A DNA stretch of 35,619 bases, taken from JAYGED01 sp046582565. Its GTDB lineage: Bacteria > Pseudomonadota > Alphaproteobacteria > JAAXGF01. The stretch spans positions 1 through 35,619 of the forward strand of contig JAYGED010000051.1 in NCBI GenBank assembly GCA_046582565.1, given 5' to 3'. Within the stretch, counting starts at the first letter, position 1; the number at the start of each line of letters is the position of its first letter. This document shows positions 16,150-25,054 of this stretch, one piece after another. A model generated the notes under the pieces. The model had not been told where the DNA came from, did not search any database, and saw nothing but the letters and a program-made list of their open reading frames with translations. Position numbers and translations under genes: made by a program.

Positions 16150-17433
16150 ATGGCTAAACATGATGAAAATCCCATGAGACCATTACTCATCCCCTCTTTC
16201 TTCTTAATCGCGGCGGTCGTCTTGTATCTCGGCTGGCGGCCCACGAGCGATCCTGTTCAGCCGCCGGGTCAATTGATTGAAGCCGAAACAGCGGCGACCC
16301 CGGCGCCGGTTGCCATGACGGCCGCCGCCTCGGACTCGGATACCGCACCGGCCGCCGTCCCGGAGTCGGGTACGGCACCAGCCGCCGCCTCGGACTCAGA
16401 TACCGCGTCGGCCGCTGCCCCGGAATCGGATACGGCGCCAGCCGCTGCCCCGGAATCGGATACCGCGTCGGCCGCCGCTCCGGAGTCGAATACCGTGTCG
16501 GCCGCCGCCCCGGAATCGGACACCGCGCCAGCCGCCGCCCCGGAGTCGAATGCCGCGCCGGCCGCCGCTCCGGAATCGGATATCGCGCCGGCCGCCGAAC
16601 CCGTCGCATCGCCGAGCTTCGATGTGGTTCGCATCAGCCCCGAAGGCAATGCGGTGATCGCCGGCCGCGCCGAGCCCGGCGGCGTAGTTGATATCCTCGA
16701 GGGTGGCGTCGTCATCGCCACGGTCACCGCCGATGCGCGCGGTGAATGGGTGGCCCTGCCCGATAAGCCCATCGACGAAGGCAGCCGCCAACTCGCCCTC
16801 ATTCAGCACACCAGCGATGGCGAGACCATGGAAGGCGAATCCGTGGTGGTTGTTGTCGTGCCCGAGCACACCAACGACGGCGAGGCCGAGAATAAAACCG
16901 CTCTCGTGGTCTTGATGCCGAGCGACGAGACGGCCAGCATTACGCTGTTGCAGGAACCCGCCGCCGGCGTCGGGATTAAGGGCTCGGACAATCTGTCTCT
17001 CGATACCATTGAATATGATGATACCGGCGCATTCTCCCTGGGCGGGCGAGATGACGCAGGCAGCCTTATCAAAGTCTATATCAACAATAAATTCATCGGC
17101 GCCGCCGAGGCCGACGAGAAAGGCGAGTGGCGCATCACGCCGAGCGAATCGGTAACGCCTGGTCTGCACACGTTGCGGGTCGATCAGACCGACACCGATG
17201 GCAAGGTAATTGCCCGCCTGGAGACACCCTTTTCACGCGCCGATTTTCTACAGCCCACTGAGACGGCGGCCCTGGTGGTGGTGCAGCCCGGCAACAGTCT
17301 GTGGCGTATCGCCCGGCGGCGCTATGGGCTAGGCCTTCAATATGTGGAAATATTCGAGGCGAACCGAGATCAGATCACCGATCCCGAACTGATCTATCCG
17401 GGACAGATATTCGAGCTGCCCAGTCTTAATTAG
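16150..17433 (+). CDS. membrane-anchored LysM-domain protein with Ala/Pro repeat linker
   Basis: 427 residues. A single N-terminal hydrophobic segment (about 10-29, LLIPSFFLIAAVVLYLGW) acts as anchor or uncut signal. Residues 58-147 are nine ten-residue repeats of the form AAxPESDTAP, a flexible spacer. Then come two or three Ig-like/big beta domains (VVRISPEGNAVIAGRAEPGG; RDDAGSLIKVYINNKFIG) of the type often found before LysM. The C-terminal LysM domain (about 377-424) has NSLWRIARRRYG and DPELIYPGQIFELP and should bind peptidoglycan. Similar alphaproteobacterial proteins with this layout exist, with unknown function. The start lacks a clear ribosome binding site; ATG 16174 is the alternative. 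Confidence 0.85.
   Translation: MAKHDENPMRPLLIPSFFLIAAVVLYLGWRPTSDPVQPPGQLIEAETAATPAPVAMTAAASDSDTAPAAVPESGTAPAAASDSDTASAAAPESDTAPAAAPESDTASAAAPESNTVSAAAPESDTAPAAAPESNAAPAAAPESDIAPAAEPVASPSFDVVRISPEGNAVIAGRAEPGGVVDILEGGVVIATVTADARGEWVALPDKPIDEGSRQLALIQHTSDGETMEGESVVVVVVPEHTNDGEAENKTALVVLMPSDETASITLLQEPAAGVGIKGSDNLSLDTIEYDDTGAFSLGGRDDAGSLIKVYINNKFIGAAEADEKGEWRITPSESVTPGLHTLRVDQTDTDGKVIARLETPFSRADFLQPTETAALVVVQPGNSLWRIARRRYGLGLQYVEIFEANRDQITDPELIYPGQIFELPSLN
16321..16590 (+). repeat. 30-bp minisatellite, nine in-frame copies
   Basis: Nine direct units of exactly 30 bp run without a break, each starting GCCGCYG, followed by a tenth partial unit. Units differ at a few bases, mostly silent or swapping Ala/Ser and Asp/Asn, so the array is not brand new. 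It encodes the flexible linker of the LysM protein; slippage would change spacer length by ten residues without breaking the frame. Confidence 0.95.
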
Positions 17434-17451
17434 CTAATCATTAATTAGCTA
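17431..17451. terminator. AT-rich hairpin shared by two convergent genes
   Basis: TAGCTAAT (17431-17438), loop of 5, ATTAGCTA (17444-17451): a perfect 8-bp stem. The stop codon TAG of the LysM gene is its first three bases and, on the other strand, the TAG of the converging gene is also its first three bases. It may act as a short bidirectional terminator, though it has no long T-run and low GC. Confidence 0.45.
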
Positions 17452-17943
17452 TTCTGAGCAGGCGTCGGCAGGCGCCGCGGTAAACTCGGCGATAAGATCG
17501 AGGTAGGGTGCTGTATTCATCACCAGCATGGTGAGCTGGGTGACGATGTTCGCCACCGTGTTGTCCAGGGATCGGGGCAGCTCAATCTCATGCTCAAGCA
17601 TGATCGTACTCCCCTGGTACACCATGAGCTTAGCCTCGCTGCCGCCAGCGCAGGTGTCGACCACGGCGAGCATATCGCCGCGGGTGTCCGCGTTTTCAGC
17701 GGAATAAGGGATCGCCGCCAGAGAGCTGCGAAGCGACAGACGCATGCCGGTCTCAAGGCACTCGACCAAGCCCATGAATTGACTGCCGCGCCAGTCGAAG
17801 GAGAAGCTCAAGGGCTGGTCTTTGGCGCGTCGCATGAGCTCGCCATAGGAGCCGGCCTCGAAGCGATTTAGCTCGCTATCGGCCTCGTCCTCGGCTATTG
17901 CCGGCTCGAAAGCGCTGTTTTGCAGTTGGTTGACTGCTTCCAC
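17449..17943 (-). CDS. conserved-looking hypothetical protein
   Basis: 164 residues, acidic, no signal peptide and no transmembrane segment. It starts at GTG 17941-17943, with AAGAGGTGA five bases upstream. The middle (SFSFDWRGSQFMGLVECLET, then GMRLSLRSSLAAIPYSAEN) looks like a small beta-sheet domain, and the C-terminus (NIVTQLTMLVMNTAPYLDLI) is helical. Composition and the good start site suggest a real gene, but I recognise no family. It converges on the LysM gene, with which it shares a hairpin over both stop codons. Confidence 0.7.
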   Translation of the reverse strand: MEAVNQLQNSAFEPAIAEDEADSELNRFEAGSYGELMRRAKDQPLSFSFDWRGSQFMGLVECLETGMRLSLRSSLAAIPYSAENADTRGDMLAVVDTCAGGSEAKLMVYQGSTIMLEHEIELPRSLDNTVANIVTQLTMLVMNTAPYLDLIAEFTAAPADACSE

Positions 17944-18123
17944 AACGTCACCTCTTCACATAATTCTGACTGCAGTAAGCCCCACGTAAGTTAAAAAACA
18001 ATGAATACAACGTCATGATTACAGTGATCCATCGCCTGACTGCTGATATTATGGCGCATATCTTTGGCTTCACGACAATGCCCGACATTGCTCTGTCACT
18101 ATGGACCGTCACCGACTGAAATC

Positions 18124-18831
18124 ATGAATTTATCCGCCCTCGATACTGTTCTCACACCGATACGCCGGGAAGGCTGGCCCTTCATCTTGGCTTTCGCCCT
18201 GGTCGCCCTGCTCCTGGCCCTGGCCTCCGAACCCTTGGGATGGATCGGCCTGATAATGACCGCCTGGTGTACCTATTTCTTCCGCGATCCGGCTCGGGTC
18301 ACACCCACGGAACCCGGCTTGGTTATCAGTCCCGCGGATGGCCTGGTGCAATCCATCGGCCCGGCGTTGCCGCCGCCGGAACTCGGCATGGAGGCGCGCC
18401 CGCGAACCCGGATCAGCATTTTCATGAATGTTTTCGATGTGCATGTGAACCGCGCCCCCATGGATGGCAAGATTACGGCGCTCGCCTATCGGCCGGGAAA
18501 GTTCTTCAATGCTTCGCTCGACAAGGCAAGCGATCTCAACGAGCGCCAGTCCCTGCGCATGACCAGCACCGACGGTAAGGATATCGCAATCGTGCAGATC
18601 GCCGGGCTGGTGGCGCGGCGTATTCTGTGCTGGGCCAACGAGGGCCAGGACATGCGCGCCGGCGAACGGTTCGGCATGATCCGGTTCGGCAGCCGGGTCG
18701 ATGTCTATCTCGATGACGGTATGATCCCGTTAGCAATTGTCGGCCAAAGCGCACTTTCCGGCGAAACCGTTCTCGCGCGCTCGCTTGAGCCCGGCGAGAA
18801 TGCCACTGCGCGGGCCGGTCAGGTGCGGTGA
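18124..18831 (+). CDS. psd: phosphatidylserine decarboxylase (short form)
   Basis: A 235-residue proenzyme that converts phosphatidylserine to phosphatidylethanolamine at the inner membrane. It has two N-terminal hydrophobic segments, the VFDVHVNRAP motif, and near the C-terminus MIRFGSRVDVYL, where the Gly-Ser bond is self-cleaved and the Ser becomes the pyruvoyl cofactor. Length and layout match the short proteobacterial/archaeal-type enzyme. ATG 18124 fits the family N-terminus better than ATG 18064. It overlaps pssA by one base (TGATG), so the two are translationally coupled. Confidence 0.95.
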   Translation: MNLSALDTVLTPIRREGWPFILAFALVALLLALASEPLGWIGLIMTAWCTYFFRDPARVTPTEPGLVISPADGLVQSIGPALPPPELGMEARPRTRISIFMNVFDVHVNRAPMDGKITALAYRPGKFFNASLDKASDLNERQSLRMTSTDGKDIAIVQIAGLVARRILCWANEGQDMRAGERFGMIRFGSRVDVYLDDGMIPLAIVGQSALSGETVLARSLEPGENATARAGQVR

Positions 18832-19670
18832 TGGCCCGTCCGGCCCCGTCTCGGCCCCGCGCCCGGCGTCTGCGGCGGCTTCGCGGCCTCTCGGTCAACG
18901 CCCTGATCCCCAACGCGGTCACTATCATGGGTCTCGCCGCCGGGATTTCCGCCATCCGTTTCGCCATTGCGGAGCGCTGGGAACTGGCCGTCGGCCTGAT
19001 CTTTCTGGCCGCCGTCATCGACGGCCTCGATGGCCGTATCGCACGTGTTCTCAAAGCCTCGTCCGAGTTCGGCGCCCAGCTCGATTCCCTGTCGGACTTT
19101 GCCTGTTTCGGCGTCGCCCCGGCGCTGGTGCTGTTTCTCTGGACCCTCAACGCCGGATCCGGTCTGGGCTGGACCGTTTCGCTGCTGTTCGCGGTCTGCA
19201 TGGCTCTGCGACTGGCGCGCTTCAACGCCAGCCTCGGCGATCCCGACCGGGCTGTCTGGACGTCGTATTTTTTCACCGGGTCGCCGGCGCCGGCCTCCAG
19301 CAGTATCGTCCTGGTGCCGATGATGCTGTCTTTCGAATTCGGCGACAGCATTCTTCGCGAGCCCCTTTTGGTGGCGATCTACACCATTGGAATCTCGTTT
19401 CTGACCGTGAGCACGATCCCGATGTTCTCCGGCAAGGGGCTGAAGCTGCGCCACCAGCACTTGCTGCCGGTGCTGTTGATGGTCGGCCTGTTATTCACCC
19501 TAATCGTCGGCTATCCCTGGCATACCTTATCGCTACTCGCCATCTGCTATGTCTGCTCGATCCCCTGGAGCCTGCGCAGCTATCGTCGCTACAAGGAAGA
19601 GGCCGAGGCCAACGCTGGAGCCGACGACGACACTCCAACCTTGGAAAGCGCTGATAGCGCCGAGGACTAA
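18831..19670 (+). CDS. pssA: CDP-diacylglycerol-serine O-phosphatidyltransferase
   Basis: A 279-residue polytopic membrane enzyme making phosphatidylserine from CDP-diacylglycerol and serine, the substrate for Psd. The CDP-alcohol phosphatidyltransferase motif is complete: DGLDGRIAR, eight residues, G-x3-D-x3-D (FGAQLDSLSD). About seven hydrophobic helices follow. The basic N-terminus (RPRARRLRRLR) is cytoplasmic. GTG 18828 is another possible start three bases upstream. The psd-pssA pair is standard in alphaproteobacteria. Confidence 0.95.
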   Translation: MARPAPSRPRARRLRRLRGLSVNALIPNAVTIMGLAAGISAIRFAIAERWELAVGLIFLAAVIDGLDGRIARVLKASSEFGAQLDSLSDFACFGVAPALVLFLWTLNAGSGLGWTVSLLFAVCMALRLARFNASLGDPDRAVWTSYFFTGSPAPASSSIVLVPMMLSFEFGDSILREPLLVAIYTIGISFLTVSTIPMFSGKGLKLRHQHLLPVLLMVGLLFTLIVGYPWHTLSLLAICYVCSIPWSLRSYRRYKEEAEANAGADDDTPTLESADSAED

Positions 19671-19688
19671 TTTTTTCGGAGAGAATTC

Positions 19689-20552
19689 ATGAAGCTCGTA
19701 CGGTATGGCCCCGCCGGGTCGGAAAAACCTGGTTTGATCGATAGCTCGGGAGATCTTCGCGACCTCTCCGGCAAGATCGATGATCTGGACGCGCAAAGCC
19801 TTGCGCCCGACTCCCTGGCCCGCCTTGGCGCGCTGGATGCGTCCGCTCTGGCCCTGGTGCCCGGCAGCCCGCGTCTCGGCGTGCCGCTCAGCGGCATCGG
19901 CAAAATCGTCGGCGTCGGCCTCAACTACGCAGACCACGCCGCCGAGTCGGGCAGGCCGATACCCGACGAGCCGATACTCTTCGCCAAGCAAACCACCGCG
20001 CTCAATGGCCCCCATGACCGGGTGATGATACCGCGCAACAGCACGAAAACCGATTGGGAAGTCGAGCTCGCCGTGGTAATCGGCAGCCGCGCCACTTACG
20101 TGACCGAAGACGCAGCACTTAGCCATGTGGCCGGCTATTGCATCGCCAATGATGTCTCCGAGCGGGATTTCCAGATCAGGCGTGGCGGCGATTGGCAAAA
20201 AGGCAAAAGCTGCGACAGCTTCGGGCCGCTCGGGCCCTGGCTGGTGACTGCCGACGAGGTGGGCGACCCGCAGAACCTGCGGCTCTGGCTCAATCTCAAC
20301 GGCGAGACCATGCAGGACGGCTCGACCGCGCAGATGATATTCGGGGTTGCCCATCTGATCAGCTATATCAGCGAATTCATGACCCTGATGCCGAGCGATG
20401 TGATCATCACCGGCACCCCGCCGGGGGTGGGCGCGGGGCGTAAACCGCCGTGTTTCCTAGCACCTGGCGATGTTATGACCCTGGGGGTCGAAGGCCTCGG
20501 CGAGCAATGCCAGGACGTCATCGCCTATAGTAAATCTAATTCGGCCCATTAG
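19689..20552 (+). CDS. fumarylacetoacetate hydrolase family protein
   Basis: 287 residues. The FAH fold is shown by GKIVGVGLNYADHAAESG, the metal ligands Glu-x-Glu in DWEVELAVVIG and Asp in IANDVSERDFQ, and the ITGTPPGVGAGRKPP block near the C-terminus. Members hydrolyse or isomerise C-C bonds in diketo acids (2-hydroxyhepta-2,4-diene-1,7-dioate isomerase, ureidoglycolate lyase, acylpyruvase), so the exact reaction cannot be read from sequence. It begins 18 bases after pssA but probably belongs with the following ThDP enzyme and transporter as a catabolic unit. Confidence 0.9.
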   Translation: MKLVRYGPAGSEKPGLIDSSGDLRDLSGKIDDLDAQSLAPDSLARLGALDASALALVPGSPRLGVPLSGIGKIVGVGLNYADHAAESGRPIPDEPILFAKQTTALNGPHDRVMIPRNSTKTDWEVELAVVIGSRATYVTEDAALSHVAGYCIANDVSERDFQIRRGGDWQKGKSCDSFGPLGPWLVTADEVGDPQNLRLWLNLNGETMQDGSTAQMIFGVAHLISYISEFMTLMPSDVIITGTPPGVGAGRKPPCFLAPGDVMTLGVEGLGEQCQDVIAYSKSNSAH

Positions 20553-20642
20553 GCTTCTTAGAGATGCGCAAAGCCCGGCTTCGTGACATTGTTCGTCACA
20601 CAATTTTTGGCTCCGCGAAACATTTTCAGAAAGATGCAAATC

Positions 20643-22187
20643 ATGAACGGCGCTGAAAGCCTTGCGCGTACCCTTGTGGGATGCGGTATCGACACCTGCT
20701 TTGCCAATCCCGGCACATCGGAAATGCATTTCGTCGCGGCGCTCGATAGGGTCGAGGGTATCCGGTGCGTGCTCGGGCTGTTCGAAGGCGTCGTCACCGG
20801 CGCCGCCGACGGCTACGCCCGAATGGCCGATAAGCCGGCGGCAACCCTGCTGCATCTCGGGCCGGGCTTGGGCAACGGCCTCGCCAATCTGCATAACGCC
20901 AAAAAGGCAATGACCCCGGTGGTCAATGTGATTGGCGATCATGCGACTTATCATGTGCGTCACGACGCGCCGCTGACCGCCGACATCGAGGGCATTGCCT
21001 GGCCGGTCTCCCATTGGGTGCGGACCTCGCTTGATGCCCGTTCGGTGGCCGCCGACGGCGCCGAAGCCATCGCCGCCGCCATGACCCCACCGGGACAGGT
21101 GGCCAGCCTGATCCTGCCCGCTGATACCGCCTGGAACGAGGCAGACGGCCCCGCCCCGCTGCCCGCCGTTGCGCCGCGCCGAGCCGTCGACAGCGACGCC
21201 ATCGGCGAGGCCGCGCAGCTCTTGCGGTCGGGCGAGAATTGCGCCCTGCTGCTGGCCGGCCGGGCGCTGCGCGAGGATGCGCTCCACCTGGCAGGAAGAA
21301 TTGCGGCGGCGACCGGCGCCCGGCTGATGTGCCCGATGTCGAATGCGCGCCTGCAACGGGGCGCCGGGCGGGTGATGGTCGAGCGCGTGCCCTACCCGGT
21401 CGATATGGCCCTGGCCATGCTTGCCGATGTGCGCCATATCATCCTGGTCGGCTCAAAATCGCCGGTCGCCTTCTTTGCCTATCCCGACAAGCCCAGCCTG
21501 TTGACCCCTGAGGGTTGCGAAGCCTTCCCCATGGCGGCGGCGGGCGATGATCTGCTCGGCGCTCTGGAAGCCCTCGCCGACGAACTCGGCGCCCCGCCGG
21601 AAGCCGCCCATGTGGCCCAGCCCGAACGGACTGACCCGGCGACCGGCGAACTCACCGTTGACGCCCTGGCCATCTCTATCAGCGCCTTGATGCCGGAGCA
21701 TGCCATCATCGCTGACGAGGGCATCACCGTGGGCCGCCAGGTGCCGGCGAAGACCCTGGGCGCGCCGCCCCACGACTGGATGCAGATCACCGGCGGCTCC
21801 ATCGGTATCGGCCTGCCCCTGGCAACCGGCGCCGCGGTCGCCTGCCCCGACCGCCCGGTGATCGGCCTGCAGGCCGACGGCAGTGCCATGTATACAATTC
21901 AGGCCCTGTGGACCCAGGCGCGTGAAGGCCTCAACATCACCACGATCATTTTCGCCAACCGAACCTATGCCTGTCTGCGCGACGAGCTGACCAACGTCGG
22001 CGCGCTCAACCCGGGGCGCAAGGCGCTCGACATGCTCGATATCGGTAACCCCGATCTCGACTGGGTGACTCTCGCCAAAGGCATGGGGGTCGAGGCTGGG
22101 CGGGCGACAACCGCCGATGAATTCAACCGCCAGCTCGAAGCCGGCTTCTCCTGCCAGGGCCCCTATCTGATCGAGGCGGTGCTGTAA
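20643..22187 (+). CDS. thiamine diphosphate-dependent enzyme, acetolactate synthase-like
   Basis: 514 residues with the three-domain ThDP decarboxylase/carboligase layout: N-terminal PYR domain (ANPGTSEMHFVAALD, and FEGVVTGAADGYARM with the Glu that activates the cofactor), a central domain, and a C-terminal PP domain with the cofactor motif in the form ADGS-x-MYTIQALWTQAREG ending FANRTY in place of the usual GDG...NN. This group is annotated as acetolactate synthase large subunit but lacks a partner small subunit, and is closer to benzoylformate or oxalyl-type decarboxylases; the substrate is unknown. The start is uncertain: ATG 20634 is the alternative. It is followed by an MFS gene after 4 bases. 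Confidence 0.85.
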   Translation: MNGAESLARTLVGCGIDTCFANPGTSEMHFVAALDRVEGIRCVLGLFEGVVTGAADGYARMADKPAATLLHLGPGLGNGLANLHNAKKAMTPVVNVIGDHATYHVRHDAPLTADIEGIAWPVSHWVRTSLDARSVAADGAEAIAAAMTPPGQVASLILPADTAWNEADGPAPLPAVAPRRAVDSDAIGEAAQLLRSGENCALLLAGRALREDALHLAGRIAAATGARLMCPMSNARLQRGAGRVMVERVPYPVDMALAMLADVRHIILVGSKSPVAFFAYPDKPSLLTPEGCEAFPMAAAGDDLLGALEALADELGAPPEAAHVAQPERTDPATGELTVDALAISISALMPEHAIIADEGITVGRQVPAKTLGAPPHDWMQITGGSIGIGLPLATGAAVACPDRPVIGLQADGSAMYTIQALWTQAREGLNITTIIFANRTYACLRDELTNVGALNPGRKALDMLDIGNPDLDWVTLAKGMGVEAGRATTADEFNRQLEAGFSCQGPYLIEAVL

Positions 22188-22191
22188 CACC

Positions 22192-23409
22192 ATGACCTGG
22201 CGCACGCCCGTGGTGATCCTGATCTTCGGCACTATCATCATGATGGTGTCGTTCGGCACGCGAGCGGGTTTCGGACTGTTCCTGCAGCCGATCAGCACCG
22301 ACTTCGGTTGGGGCCGCGAGGTCTTTGCCTTCTCGGTGGCCATACAGAACCTGTTTTGGGGGCTGTCCCAACCCGTCGCCGGCGCCATCGCCGACAAATA
22401 CGGCTCGGGCCGGGTGATCTCGGTCTGTATCGGCCTGCTCGCCCTCGGCCTCTATACGATGTCCCAGGTTACCACCCCCGGCGAGCTGACCCTGACCGCC
22501 GGCCTGCTGATCGGCGTCGGTCTCAGCGGCACCAGCTTCGGGGTCATCCTGGCGGTGATCGGGCGTAGCGTGCCGGAACACCGGCGCAGCCTGTTCCTCG
22601 GCATCGGCAGCGCCGGCGGCGCGTCGGGCCAGCTTTTCATGGTGCCGCTCGGCCAGTCCTTCCTGTCGGCCTACGGCTGGATGACCACCATGGTGCTGCT
22701 CGGCGCTATGGTCCTGGTGACCATGCCCCTCGCTTTCGCCCTCACCGGCAAGCGCTCGGCTTCCCAGGCAGCGGCGGCAAGCCTGGCAGTCGTCGAACAG
22801 ACCCTGGGCGAGGCCTTCCATGAGGCCCGCAACCATCGCAGCTATCTTTATCTCACTACCGGCTTCTTCGTCTGCGGCTTCCAGCTTGCCTTCATCACCA
22901 CCCATCTGCCGGCCTTCATTGTCGACCACGGGGTCGCGGCCTCCCTGGCGGCGACCGCCTTGGCGGTGATCGGCTTCAGCAATATTATCGGCTCCTACTT
23001 CGCCGGGGTCCTGGGCGGGCGGATCGCCAAGAAGAACATCCTGAGCGCCATCTATGTCCTGCGTTCGATTATCATCGCGGTCTTCATTCTGTCGCCGATC
23101 AGTGACATCTCGATCCTCATCTTCGCCGGCACCATGGGATTTCTATGGCTCTCCACGGTGCCCCTGACCAGCGGCCTGGTGGCGGATATGTTCGGTGTGC
23201 GCTATATGGCGACCCTGTTCGGCTTCGTCTTTCTCAGCCACCAGATCGGTGGCTTCCTGGGCGCCTGGCTCGGCGGCTATCTCTACGACGTCACCGGTTC
23301 TTACGACGTGGTCTGGTGGCTCTCGGTGGTCCTCGGCCTGTTATCGGCGGCCTTCCACCTGCCGATCGACGAGAGGCGCGTATCCCGGTTGGCACCGGCT
23401 AGTAGCTAA
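22192..23409 (+). CDS. MFS transporter
   Basis: 405 residues with about twelve transmembrane helices in two halves. It resembles the oxalate/formate antiporter or monocarboxylate group: GFGLFLQPISTDFGWGREVF in helix 1-2, GAIADKYGSGRVI as the loop 2-3 motif, and a central cytoplasmic loop around residues 180-215. It starts 4 bases after the ThDP enzyme and so probably carries the organic acid that the FAH and ThDP enzymes process. Its last 11 bases overlap the end of truA on the other strand. Confidence 0.9.
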   Translation: MTWRTPVVILIFGTIIMMVSFGTRAGFGLFLQPISTDFGWGREVFAFSVAIQNLFWGLSQPVAGAIADKYGSGRVISVCIGLLALGLYTMSQVTTPGELTLTAGLLIGVGLSGTSFGVILAVIGRSVPEHRRSLFLGIGSAGGASGQLFMVPLGQSFLSAYGWMTTMVLLGAMVLVTMPLAFALTGKRSASQAAAASLAVVEQTLGEAFHEARNHRSYLYLTTGFFVCGFQLAFITTHLPAFIVDHGVAASLAATALAVIGFSNIIGSYFAGVLGGRIAKKNILSAIYVLRSIIIAVFILSPISDISILIFAGTMGFLWLSTVPLTSGLVADMFGVRYMATLFGFVFLSHQIGGFLGAWLGGYLYDVTGSYDVVWWLSVVLGLLSAAFHLPIDERRVSRLAPASS

Positions 23410-24136
23410 CAGCAATCAGATAGAGCCCGTCGGCGGGGGCGTTGGGGCCGGCGGCGGTGCGATCGCGGGCGGCGAGAGCGGCGGCAAGATCGTCGGCGGT
23501 CCATTTCCCTTCGCCCACCAAGGCCAGGCTGCCCACCATATTGCGCACCTGATGATGGAGGAACGAGCGGGCGCTCGCCCTGATCTCGATGTCATCGCCC
23601 CGGCGCTCGACGGTCAGCACGTCCAGGGTTTTGAGCGGTGATTTGGCCTGGCACTGGCTGGCCCGAAAACTGGTGAAATCATGCCGCCCGACCAGGCCCT
23701 GGGCCGCCGCGTTCATGGCCTCGGCATCGAGCGGCGCCGGCACCCACCAGGCGCGCCCGGCATCGAGGGTGAGCGGCGCATGACGATTGACGATGCTATA
23801 ACGGTAGCGCCGCCCGGTGGCCGAGAAGCGGGCGTGAAACTCATCATCGACAGCCTCGGCGGACAGCACGGCAATGGCCGCCGGTTTGAGATGATAATTA
23901 AGCGCGCCGAACACCTCGTCCGCGCCGCGCTCGGCGGCAAGATCAAAATGCGCCACCTGGCCGAGGGCATGCACTCCGGCATCGGTGCGCCCGGCCCCGG
24001 TCACCGCAACGCTTTCGTCGCAGAACCGCTCGATGGCCGTCTCCAGGGCTTGCTGGATCGACGGCCCATTGTCCTGGCGCTGCCAACCGACAAAGCCACG
24101 GCCGTCATATTCGAGAATGAGCTTATAGCGCGCCAT
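23399..24136 (-). CDS. truA: tRNA pseudouridine synthase A
   Basis: 245 residues. It converts U38-U40 in the anticodon arm to pseudouridine. The N-terminus ARYKLILEYDGRGFVGWQRQ and the catalytic Asp52 in GAGRTDAGVHALGQVAHF are unmistakable; RRYRYSIVNR and FLHHQVRNMVGSL further on are also family blocks. ATG 24134-24136 is fixed by the conserved N-terminus. Third gene of def-fmt-truA, 2 bases after the fmt stop. Confidence 0.97.
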   Translation of the reverse strand: MARYKLILEYDGRGFVGWQRQDNGPSIQQALETAIERFCDESVAVTGAGRTDAGVHALGQVAHFDLAAERGADEVFGALNYHLKPAAIAVLSAEAVDDEFHARFSATGRRYRYSIVNRHAPLTLDAGRAWWVPAPLDAEAMNAAAQGLVGRHDFTSFRASQCQAKSPLKTLDVLTVERRGDDIEIRASARSFLHHQVRNMVGSLALVGEGKWTADDLAAALAARDRTAAGPNAPADGLYLIAVSY

Positions 24137-24138
24137 TG

Positions 24139-25053
24139 TCAGGCCAGCATGTTGCCGGGTAACAGGCGCAGGCCGTTGAGATACGCCGCCCCGTCGGTCG
24201 CCGCACGGCCCGGCCGTTGCACACGGGTCAGACAGAGAGCGCCCTCGCCGCAAGCCACGGTCAGACTCTTTTTACTGAGCAGCTCTCCCGGCTGGCCGGA
24301 GCCATCGCCAAGCGTGGCGGCGAGCACCTTCACAGCCTCGTCGCCCGCCGTGAAGCGCGCGCTGGGGCGCGGGCTGAAGGCGCGGATTTGCCGTTCCAGC
24401 TCGACCGCCGGACGATGCCAGTCGAGAGCTTCTTCGCCGGGCTTGAACTTGGCCGCCTGGGTCAGCCCTTCCGCGCTCTGCGGGGTCGGTATGAAAGGCT
24501 CTTTCAAGGTCTCGACCACTGCCTGGGCGCCCGCTTCGGCAAGGCTCTCATGGAGCGAGCCGGAGGTCGCGTCGGCGGGTATGGTGAGACGTTTGCAAAA
24601 CAGAATGGGGCCGCTGTCGATGCCTTCGTCCATGGCGATAATCGCGACGCCGGTCTCCGCATCGCCGGCTTCGATGGCGCGCTGGATCGGCGCCGGGCCG
24701 CGCCAGCGGGGCAGCAGGGAGGGATGCAGATTAATGCAGCCCAGGCGTGGCGACTCCAGCACGGCGGCGGGGAGGATCAGGCCGTAGGCAACCACCACGC
24801 AGACGTCCAGGTCGAGCGCCACAAGCTCCGCCTGGGTGACGCCGTCTTTGAGGCTGGCCGGGGTGCGCACCGTGAGGCCGAGTTCATTCGCCGCCCTATG
24901 GACCGGCGAGGGCCGTGGCTTCATGCCCCGCCCCGCAAGGCGCGGCGGCTGGGTGTAGACGGCGGCGATGTCGTGGCCCGCTTCGGCCAGCGCCCCGAGG
25001 GTCGGTGTCGCGAACTCCGAGGTCCCCATGAAGGCGAGGCGCAAGCTCGCCAT
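24139..25053 (-). CDS. fmt: methionyl-tRNA formyltransferase
   Basis: 304 residues. It adds the formyl group to initiator Met-tRNA using 10-formyl-THF. MASLRLAFMGTSEFATPTLG at the start, the HPSLLPRWRGPAPIQRAI block (with the catalytic Asn-His-Asp set spread over this region, including CINLHPS) and the MDEGIDSGPIL segment identify it. The C-terminal beta-barrel domain is complete. It starts one base after the def stop, so def and fmt (removal and addition of the formyl group) are co-expressed. Confidence 0.97.
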   Translation of the reverse strand: MASLRLAFMGTSEFATPTLGALAEAGHDIAAVYTQPPRLAGRGMKPRPSPVHRAANELGLTVRTPASLKDGVTQAELVALDLDVCVVVAYGLILPAAVLESPRLGCINLHPSLLPRWRGPAPIQRAIEAGDAETGVAIIAMDEGIDSGPILFCKRLTIPADATSGSLHESLAEAGAQAVVETLKEPFIPTPQSAEGLTQAAKFKPGEEALDWHRPAVELERQIRAFSPRPSARFTAGDEAVKVLAATLGDGSGQPGELLSKKSLTVACGEGALCLTRVQRPGRAATDGAAYLNGLRLLPGNMLA

Positions 25054-25054
25054 G

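Noticed and set aside
16321..16590. Possible CRISPR array
   Set aside because: Units are contiguous 30-bp repeats without spacers and are in frame inside a protein gene.
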